Source of the DNA: Eggerthellaceae bacterium
GTDB taxonomy: Bacteria; Actinomycetota; Coriobacteriia; Coriobacteriales; Eggerthellaceae
Assembly: GCA_900754495.1 (NCBI GenBank)
Contig: CAAEDC010000032.1
Coordinates: 1-10,856 of the forward strand
Length of the DNA stretch: 10,856 nt
Direction of reading: 5' to 3'
Shown: positions 5,738-10,856 of the stretch, piece after piece
How the letters are laid out: the number at the start of each line of letters is the position of its first letter
Numbering within the stretch: the first letter of the stretch is position 1
The notes under the pieces: generated by a model
The model's database searches: none
Seen by the model: only the letters and a program-made list of their open reading frames with translations
What the model was told of the DNA's origin: nothing
Position numbers and translations under genes: made by a program

Positions 5738-6436
5738 TTGCCTTCTAACGACCTCCATTCTGCTCCTTCAACCGCAAACGCCTCCGCGCCGTTCGCGTTG
5801 GAGGTCAGGGATCTTGCGTTCTCGTATGGCGGATTCGATGTTTTTCGAGATGTCTCGTTTTCCTTGAAGGCGGGCGAGCTGGCTTTCCTGATGGGGGAGA
5901 ACGGATCCGGTAAATCGACGTTGCTCCGATGCCTTGCGGGATGGGCGGATCCGACAGGGGGCATCGTCTTTCTCCAAGGCGCTCCGTTCGACACATCGGA
6001 TCGCTGTCAGCGCCGCAAAGTGGCTTTCGTTCCGGACAGCCCTGCTTTCTATGACGATCTGACCGCGGACGAGCATCTTGCATTTGTCCGCCAGGCGAAT
6101 CGGATCGATGCCGAGGACGATCTTTTGAGCTCCCTTATGGAGAGGATCGGGCTGGCGGGCTATGGCGGCAAGCTCCCTTCCCTGTATTCACGCGGCATGC
6201 GGATGAAGCTCGCCCTGGTCATGGCGTTTGCCGCAAAACCCTCGTTGCTGTTGCTGGACGAACCGCACGGACCGCTCGATCCCGACGCCGCCGCCGTGCT
6301 GGGGGGAATGGTACGGGATGCGCTGGATGCTGGGACGGCGGTCCTCATCAGCTGTCATCACGACGTCCCCGGATTGCAACCGGACAAGGTGCTGAGGCTG
6401 GAAGCCGGGTCGCTGATCCCGGTGCGGGCGGAATGA
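5738..6436 (+). CDS. ABC transporter ATP-binding protein
   Basis: The protein is 232 aa. A short Ser/Ala-rich N-terminus (1-17) precedes a standard nucleotide-binding domain. Walker A is GENGSGKST (53-61, Lys59), the signature is YSRGM (150-154, in place of LSGGQ), Walker B is LLLLDEP (170-176, Glu175 catalytic), the D-loop is GPLDP (178-182) and the switch His is at 207/208. The Q-loop has Asp100 (VAFVPDSPAF) where Gln is usual. The YSxGM-type signature is typical of small export ATPases of the bacitracin/DrrA kind. The domain dimer would power the membrane protein encoded 4 nt downstream, and the two genes look translationally coupled. The substrate cannot be read from the sequence, but an exporter is more likely than an importer because no binding protein is present. 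Confidence 0.92.
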   Translation: MPSNDLHSAPSTANASAPFALEVRDLAFSYGGFDVFRDVSFSLKAGELAFLMGENGSGKSTLLRCLAGWADPTGGIVFLQGAPFDTSDRCQRRKVAFVPDSPAFYDDLTADEHLAFVRQANRIDAEDDLLSSLMERIGLAGYGGKLPSLYSRGMRMKLALVMAFAAKPSLLLLDEPHGPLDPDAAAVLGGMVRDALDAGTAVLISCHHDVPGLQPDKVLRLEAGSLIPVRAE

Positions 6437-6440
6437 CCCC

Positions 6441-8030
6441 ATGCTCCACGACGCCTTTCTGATCGCGAGGCTCAAAGCCCGCGAAACGAGAACGACAGCT
6501 TGCCGGTGGTTCCATATCGCGGGCACCGATCCTTCAAGGGATCGGTCGTTCTCGCTTCGAATGTACCAGATCTATGTGTCGGTTATGGTGGCTGCCGCGC
6601 TCGCGGCGATTTGGCTTGCGGCGATCGGCCAGGTCGAAGTTATCGCTGCGTCCTTTTCCGTCGGTGCGGCGGAGGCGGTCGTGCGGGGGCTCGGCCTGGC
6701 TGCTGCCGTTCTGTTCGGCGTTTCCTGCTTCAAGGCGTTGCGGGGAGGACCGTTCTCCTTCTCGGATGCCGACGTCGCACTCCTTTTGACCGGGCCGATT
6801 CGGCTTCAGCTCGTGTTGGTGGCGGAGCTCGTGCCCGACGTCGCGAAGACGGCGCTCGTCGGGGCATTGGTCGGTTTTGCGGCGGGTGTTGGCTGCGCGA
6901 CGGCGGGCTTGGCGGTCGATCCGTATGCGATGGCGGTCAACGCATCGCTTCTTCTGGCTTCGGTTTCGGGCGCGTCGTGGGTCGTCGCCGCATCGAGGAT
7001 TCGACGTTGCGGGGCTGGTTCGGATGACGGGCGGACGGGGAAGCCTCCGCTCCTCTTCGATCGACGCCGGGTTCGCGTCGTCTTCGTTTTGACGATCGTC
7101 GTCGTTTCCCTAGCGGGTGTTGCGTGCGCGCCGCTCATGCCGAGCGAGGCGGTGCTACGCTGTGTTTCCTGGCAGACCGCACCGCTCGTTGCCGATGTGC
7201 TTGCAGCGGAGGTCGCGCTCGTCTTTGCCCTGGGGAGCCGCGCCGACGCGGCGGCGCTGGCGCAGGAAAGCCTCCTTTCGATCGAAGCCCCTTCGATCGG
7301 CTTGATGGCCTGCGGAGGGGACGCAGCGTTGCTCGATGAGGTTCGCGCTGCCTCCCGGCGACGCAAGGTGTCGGCGCGCGTGCCTTTGGGGCGGCTTCCT
7401 CAAACGCGGGGTTCCGCGGCGATCGTCGCACGGGCAGGTCTCTCGCTTCGGCGGCAGCGCGAGGGGTGGACCTCCCTTTTCCTCGTCGGCGCATTCCTTG
7501 CCCCGGTTGGCGCGTACGCGCTGATGGAGGGTGCCGTCGCGTCCGGGTTGCTGCTCCTTTGGTTGGCGATGCCGCAGCTCTGCATTCGCGACATGCGCGA
7601 AATCGCTCGCTGCTTCCGGGACGATCTGCGACTGAGGTGCGTGCGCGATCGGCTTCCCCTGGCGACTGCTGCAATCTTCGCGTTGGACGTGCTCCCGTTT
7701 CTTGCCGTCGTGCTCTCGATTCAAGCGGTGCTCGCCATCGCGTCGTTTTCGCTCGCGATCGCACTGGGGACTTCTATTGCTACGGCTTTGCCGGTCATGA
7801 TCTGCTTGACGGTTCTGCTGACGGTGGGGCTGACACTGTGCTGCGCTTTCGATGCGGTTCGAATGCCGTTTGGCGCCCGCAGGGAGGTGGGATGCGAATG
7901 GGCGGCGTTCGCTTTCGCGGGCGCAACCGCGGCGGCGGCGATGATCGGACTGCCTCCGCTCCTTCTTGCGGCGTTCGTGGCGGCGCTTGACGTCGCGTTG
8001 GCTGCCGGTATCGCCCGTGTGCTTCGTTAG
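6441..8030 (+). CDS. ABC transporter permease, about 12 transmembrane segments (putative exporter)
   Basis: The protein is 529 aa and very hydrophobic. Membrane segments are visible at roughly 44-64, 82-100, 133-154, 165-185, 212-232, 248-264, 344-360, 366-380, 406-432, 436-470 (perhaps two), 488-505 and 507-525. A cytoplasmic stretch at about 265-343 is rich in Arg. The FSDADVALLLTGPIRLQLVL stretch (107-126) resembles the start of large permeases annotated as putative ABC exporters, where an acidic ADV is followed by a PI motif. That resemblance is from memory. The start lies 4 nt after the ATPase stop with only a weak ribosome site, so expression probably depends on coupling. Its TAG stop (8028-8030) interlocks with the TAA of the opposing small gene (8027-8029), leaving no space for a terminator between them. 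Confidence 0.88.
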   Translation: MLHDAFLIARLKARETRTTACRWFHIAGTDPSRDRSFSLRMYQIYVSVMVAAALAAIWLAAIGQVEVIAASFSVGAAEAVVRGLGLAAAVLFGVSCFKALRGGPFSFSDADVALLLTGPIRLQLVLVAELVPDVAKTALVGALVGFAAGVGCATAGLAVDPYAMAVNASLLLASVSGASWVVAASRIRRCGAGSDDGRTGKPPLLFDRRRVRVVFVLTIVVVSLAGVACAPLMPSEAVLRCVSWQTAPLVADVLAAEVALVFALGSRADAAALAQESLLSIEAPSIGLMACGGDAALLDEVRAASRRRKVSARVPLGRLPQTRGSAAIVARAGLSLRRQREGWTSLFLVGAFLAPVGAYALMEGAVASGLLLLWLAMPQLCIRDMREIARCFRDDLRLRCVRDRLPLATAAIFALDVLPFLAVVLSIQAVLAIASFSLAIALGTSIATALPVMICLTVLLTVGLTLCCAFDAVRMPFGARREVGCEWAAFAFAGATAAAAMIGLPPLLLAAFVAALDVALAAGIARVLR

Positions 8031-8296
8031 CGGTAAAGCACGAGCACTTTCACTCCGATGGCGGCGGTTCCGGTGTCGGTGAGCTTCACGTCGATGATCT
8101 CACGGTCGTTTTCCTGCAGAAACCCCAATACGCCGTCGATAGTCGATGAGATTTCGCCCATGTCGGCGAATGCGCTCACGTCGAACACGCCGGCGTGCAC
8201 CTTGCCATCGGGGTCTTTCATGCGCATGGCCTCGAGCGCCCTCGCCACGCGCTCGTAGGCTTTGTCTTTCTCGGTTTTGGAGCTGAACAGGCCCAC
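8027..8296 (-). CDS. Small protein of unknown function, 89 aa
   Basis: This is a complete gene with a GTG start at 8296 and GAGGAG (8304-8309) 7 nt upstream. The protein is soluble, with no signal or membrane segment: a charged helical N-terminus (MGLFSSKTEKDKAYERVARA), a middle rich in Asp and Gly, and a probable beta-rich end (IIDVKLTDTGTAAIGVKVLV). I do not recognise a family. It follows the phosphatase-CHAD gene by 23 nt on the same strand, so the two likely share a transcript and perhaps a process. Its stop overlaps the stop of the convergent ABC permease by 3 bases. Confidence 0.82.
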   Translation of the reverse strand: MGLFSSKTEKDKAYERVARALEAMRMKDPDGKVHAGVFDVSAFADMGEISSTIDGVLGFLQENDREIIDVKLTDTGTAAIGVKVLVLYR

Positions 8297-8319
8297 GGGG
8301 TTTCTCCTCTCAGTCGGTT

Positions 8320-9636
8320 TTAAATCTGCTTTCCATCGCCGCGAAGCTTGGTCGCTATGAAGTAGCGGCTCTTTGCCTCGAGGGCGTCCAGGTCGCGTTG
8401 CGCCTGTTCGGGCAGGCTCTTGCGCGGGAACTCGTCGATGATCCCCACGTTGACGCGGGCGTCGCAGAGCGCGCCCAGGTCGTCTTGGACCGCCTTCATG
8501 CGCTCGCTTGCCGCCTTCGCCTCGTCGGCGTCGAGGAACGCGGCGTAGTTCTCAGCGGCGTAGCGCACACGCTTGGCACATTTGCGCAGGTCGTGCGTTG
8601 CCTCGGCGGCTCCGAGATCCGTCGTCGCCAGCTTGCGGTCGATGCCCGCCTCCATGTCGGAGAATCGCCGCGCGACGGCATCGCGGGAAAGCCCGTTCTT
8701 CTCGATGCGGCGCTTCCATCTGATCGGTTTGACGGTCCTTGCGATCCGCCCGAGCGTGCGCTTCGCGTCATCGCCTGCGAGGATGCCGAGGACGCGGTCG
8801 CGCTCCGCTGCCCTCATCTCCAGGCAGGCGGCAACCAGATCGTCGGAGGGAGGATCCATCTGACGTGCCTCGTCGGCAAGGACGTCGAACTCGCGCAGGC
8901 GCGAGGTGGGCACGACGATCGAGCGCAGATCCTGCTGGACGGCGCGTGCATCGGCGGCGCGATGGAAGGGCGCTGCGAATTTGAGCAGGCTGCGCAGCGT
9001 CCGGATGGACACGCGCAGTTTGTGGAGCGTCTCGACGTCGTCGGGGTCGGCAAGGAACGCCGCGAGCCGGCCCTCCATGCGCTCATGCGCACCGACGATG
9101 ATATCCTCCAGGTCGCAAAGGGTGCTCCATCCGTCGACGGGCGTCCCCTGGACGAACCAGATCATCTGGGCGAGGGGGGAGGAGGGATCGCCGTCCGTCG
9201 GGTCCTCGGCGAGTTCGAACGCCGCGAGGGCGCCGGGGCGGAAATGGATGCGCGCCCCGCAGAGCAGCTCGGTCGCCTCCTCGATGAAGGGGTTGTGGCC
9301 CACGCACACGACGCAGTCGGCATCCGCCTGCGCGACGTCCGCGAGGGAGGCGTCGATGTCCTGATCGTGCAGAAACGCGCGGTCGAGAGGATCCGGAACC
9401 CGATCGCCGCGGGCGCGCAGTGCGGTCACGAGCGCGTCGGCGGTCTGGCGGCAGCGCACGGCGCGGCTCGTCCAGACGGCGGTACGGGCGTGTTTTCCCC
9501 ACAGGCGCACGTTCTGGGGGAGCCTTGCCGCCAGGGCGCGCGTCCCCGCGCGGGTCAGCGTGCGCTCGTCGTCCGGGATGCCGAGATCGCGCGGCTGCGC
9601 CTTGCCGTGCCTCATCAGAACCAGCGTCTTGCCCAT
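8320..9636 (-). CDS. SixA-type histidine phosphatase fused to a CHAD domain
   Basis: The protein is 438 aa from the ATG at 9636, supported by GGAGG (9642-9646) 5 nt upstream and by the phosphatase motif starting at residue 4. The N-terminal domain (1 to about 165) is a histidine phosphatase of the SixA kind: LVLMRHGKA with the phosphate-accepting His10, SRAVRCRQTA (58-67) with the paired Arg, and VGHNPFIEEA (112-121) with His114. The C-terminal domain (about 178-435) is CHAD, with its two conserved His/basic helices HKLRVSIRTLRSLLKF (205-220) and THDLRKCAKRVRYAAENY (347-364), then QDDLGALCD (384-392). CHAD domains bind polyphosphate and are usually alone or joined to CYTH phosphatases. The fusion suggests a soluble enzyme that acts on, or is held at, polyphosphate or phosphohistidine. 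The in-frame extension to 9762 is basic, lacks a ribosome site and is not used. Confidence 0.92.
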   Translation of the reverse strand: MGKTLVLMRHGKAQPRDLGIPDDERTLTRAGTRALAARLPQNVRLWGKHARTAVWTSRAVRCRQTADALVTALRARGDRVPDPLDRAFLHDQDIDASLADVAQADADCVVCVGHNPFIEEATELLCGARIHFRPGALAAFELAEDPTDGDPSSPLAQMIWFVQGTPVDGWSTLCDLEDIIVGAHERMEGRLAAFLADPDDVETLHKLRVSIRTLRSLLKFAAPFHRAADARAVQQDLRSIVVPTSRLREFDVLADEARQMDPPSDDLVAACLEMRAAERDRVLGILAGDDAKRTLGRIARTVKPIRWKRRIEKNGLSRDAVARRFSDMEAGIDRKLATTDLGAAEATHDLRKCAKRVRYAAENYAAFLDADEAKAASERMKAVQDDLGALCDARVNVGIIDEFPRKSLPEQAQRDLDALEAKSRYFIATKLRGDGKQI

Positions 9637-9678
9637 GACGTCCTCCCGTCTTCGCGCGTTCGCCTTCCACCAGTTTAG

Positions 9679-9702
9679 CCGCCCGTCTCCGCATACGGGC
9701 GG
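9679..9702 (-). promoter_or_regulatory. Leader hairpin of the phosphatase-CHAD gene
   Basis: CCGCCCGT (9679-9686) and ACGGGCGG (9695-9702) form a perfect 8-bp stem with an 8-nt loop. It lies just downstream of the candidate -10 at 9714-9719 on the minus strand, so it would be at the very 5' end of the transcript, 43 nt before the ATG. It may stabilise the leader or be a protein-binding dyad. Confidence 0.4.
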
Positions 9703-9713
9703 TCGGAGGCGAT

Positions 9714-9719
9714 ATTTTA
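9714..9719 (-). promoter_or_regulatory. Candidate -10 box (TAAAAT) for the phosphatase-CHAD gene
   Basis: TAAAAT reads on the minus strand 78 nt before the ATG in an otherwise GC-rich stretch. No -35 is clear. The predicted transcription start is near 9706, immediately before the hairpin. Confidence 0.35.
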
Positions 9720-9888
9720 CATTCGCGCAGACTCGGGATCGGCTGCGGCGATCCCGCATCATCCGCGTTCGGGCGTCCGTTTCCGGGCGTCCGCGTCCCG
9801 CCCGCCGCGCTGTGCCTCGCCCCGTCGCCGCATGCGTGCGCGTTTCCCGTGCAGACCTCGTGCGCGGCGTCGGAGCCGTTCGGCGATG

Positions 9889-9897
9889 TGCTACCCT
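9889..9897 (+). promoter_or_regulatory. Extended -10 promoter of ahcY (TGCTACCCT)
   Basis: TGCTACCCT fits the extended -10 form TGnTAnnnT found at many actinobacterial promoters and needs no -35. Transcription would start near 9904 and give a leader of about 66 nt that contains both alternative hairpins. Confidence 0.5.
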
Positions 9898-9912
9898 AGC
9901 TGCGGAAAATCA

Positions 9913-9942
9913 CGGGCGAGCCGCTTTGCGCCGCCCGCAAAG
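9913..9942 (+). promoter_or_regulatory. Two mutually exclusive hairpins in the ahcY leader
   Basis: Stem A pairs CGGGCG (9913-9918) with CGCCCG (9932-9937). Stem B pairs CTTTGCG (9924-9930) with CGCAAAG (9936-9942) around a CCGCC loop. They share bases 9936-9937 and cannot form together. Stem B ends 16 nt before the GGAGGT ribosome site (9959-9964). This could be a small switch or a stabilising leader. No known riboswitch class is recognised. Confidence 0.35.
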
Positions 9943-9969
9943 TCGCCATCTTCTAGACGGAGGTAATCC

Positions 9970-10856
9970 ATGCCTGGGAACACCCTGCCCGAGCACTACG
10001 ACGTCAAGGACCTGTCGCTGGCCGATGCCGGCCTGGCCCGCATCATGTGGGCCGACCGCGACATGCCGGTGCTGGCCAAGATCCGCGAGCGCTTCGCCGA
10101 GGAGAAGCCGCTTGAGGGCGTGCGCATCGGCGCCTGCATGCACGTGACCACCGAGACCGCCAACCTCATGCGCGTGCTCGTCGCCGGCGGCGCCGACGTG
10201 ACGCTGTGCGCGTCCAACCCGCTGTCCACCCAGGACGACACCGCCGCCTCGCTGGTGCGCGACTTCGGCATCAAGGTGCACGCCATCACGGGCGAGGACA
10301 TGGAGACCTACGAGAAGCACATCGCCGCGGTCTGCGAGACGAATCCCCAGATCATCATGGACGACGGCGCCGATCTGGACACCGCGCTGCACACGACGTT
10401 CGCCGGCAAGCTCGAGCATGTGATCGGCGGCACCGAGGAGACCACCACCGGCGTGGTGCGCCTGGCCGCCATGGCCAAGGAGGGCTCGCTGCGCTACCCG
10501 GTGTTCAACATCAACGACGCCAACACCAAGCACTGCTTCGACAACCACTACGGCACCGGCCAGAGCACGCTTGACGGCATCGTGCGCGCCACCAACCGCC
10601 TGCTGTGCGGCCGCACCATGGTCGTGTCCGGCTACGGGTACTGCGGCAGCGGCCTGGCGCTGCGCGCCGCCGGCATGGGCATGAACGTCATCGTGTGCGA
10701 GGTGGATCCGCTCAAGGCGCTCGAGGCGCACATGGAGGGCTACCGCGTGATGAAGGCCGAGGATGCTGCCCGCTACGCCGACGTGTGGGTGACCGTCACG
10801 GGCGACTGCAAGGTCATCGACGAGCCCGCCTTCAAGAACATGAAGGACGGCGCCAT
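9970..10856 (+). CDS. ahcY: Adenosylhomocysteinase (partial, C-terminus off window)
   Basis: 295 complete residues are present out of an expected length of about 400-430. The enzyme splits S-adenosylhomocysteine to adenosine and homocysteine, using tightly bound NAD, and so relieves product inhibition of methyltransferases. Visible landmarks are CMHVTTETA with catalytic His58, NPLSTQDD (83-90), the MDDGADL Asp131/132, EETTTG (156-161), the NINDANTK...FDN stretch with Lys187 and Asp191, the NAD-binding GYGYCGSG (221-228), and Glu244 in CEVDP for the NAD ribose. The ATG at 9970 follows GGAGGT (9959-9964) by 5 nt. Codons are strongly biased to C- and G-ending forms (GCC, CTG, AAG, ATC, ACC), more so than in the neighbouring genes, as expected for a highly expressed housekeeping gene. 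It is divergent from the phosphatase-CHAD gene. Confidence 0.97.
   Translation, partial: MPGNTLPEHYDVKDLSLADAGLARIMWADRDMPVLAKIRERFAEEKPLEGVRIGACMHVTTETANLMRVLVAGGADVTLCASNPLSTQDDTAASLVRDFGIKVHAITGEDMETYEKHIAAVCETNPQIIMDDGADLDTALHTTFAGKLEHVIGGTEETTTGVVRLAAMAKEGSLRYPVFNINDANTKHCFDNHYGTGQSTLDGIVRATNRLLCGRTMVVSGYGYCGSGLALRAAGMGMNVIVCEVDPLKALEAHMEGYRVMKAEDAARYADVWVTVTGDCKVIDEPAFKNMKDGA

Larger units (their letters stand above)
9637..9969. other. 333-bp divergent control region between sixA-CHAD and ahcY
   Basis: The region holds a minus-strand -10 and hairpin for the phosphatase-CHAD gene on its left, and a plus-strand promoter plus a short structured leader for ahcY on its right. The middle (about 9725-9885) is GC-rich with several short C-rich repeats, no credible reading frame and no tRNA. 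It does not fit the SAH riboswitch pattern known upstream of ahcY in other bacteria. Confidence 0.6.

Noticed and set aside
8398..9678. Plus-strand open frame of 426 codons
   Set aside because: Antisense shadow of the phosphatase-CHAD gene, which carries clear catalytic motifs on the other strand.
9637..9762. 42-codon upstream extension of the phosphatase-CHAD gene
   Set aside because: Basic low-complexity sequence that covers the leader hairpin. The ATG at 9636 has GGAGG and starts right at the phosphatase fold.
9880..9969. SAH riboswitch upstream of ahcY
   Set aside because: The conserved core of that riboswitch class as I know it is not present. Only simple competing stems are seen.

Overview
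The window is GC-rich (roughly two thirds G+C by eye). Coding density is high, stop codons of convergent genes overlap, and starts are ATG, GTG or TTG behind strong GGAGG-type ribosome sites. The ahcY type, the gene mix and the promoter style (good -10 boxes with no visible -35) fit an anaerobic actinobacterium of the class Coriobacteriia. That placement is an inference from recognition, not from a marker gene.

Layout. (1) 1-2747, minus strand: a membrane-bound EAL phosphodiesterase with a degenerate GGDEF domain, followed 48 nt downstream by a secreted protein with a Pro-Asp/Pro-Glu repeat tail that runs off the left edge. Both probably belong to one transcript starting near 2735. (2) 2854-3920, minus: a single-domain DUF262 (GmrS-like) protein without the usual C-terminal HNH nuclease, ending at a strong GC hairpin. 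(3) 3921-4251: a 331-bp gap that may hold a small plus-strand gene. (4) 4252-4968, minus: an intact SRAP abasic-site protein ending in a sliding-clamp-like motif. It is divergent from a YjaB-like GNAT acetyltransferase (5142-5606, plus). (5) 5695-8030, plus: a two-gene ABC transporter, with a TTG-started ATPase and a roughly 12-TM permease. (6) 8027-9720, minus: a SixA-type histidine phosphatase fused to a CHAD domain, followed by an 89-aa unknown. This pair converges on the permease with interlocked stop codons. (7) 9889 to the right edge, plus: adenosylhomocysteinase (ahcY), truncated by the window, behind an extended -10 promoter and a short structured leader.

Most genes look like independent chromosomal functions: c-di-GMP turnover and cell surface, DNA-damage handling, export, polyphosphate/phosphohistidine, and methyl cycle. 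No insertion sequence, phage gene, CRISPR array, tRNA or rRNA is visible. The most notable observations are the QLPLF tail on the SRAP protein (a bacterial counterpart to the PCNA-binding tail of human HMCES), the HNH-less DUF262 protein, the phosphatase-CHAD fusion with its unknown small partner, and two mutually exclusive hairpins just before the ahcY ribosome site.
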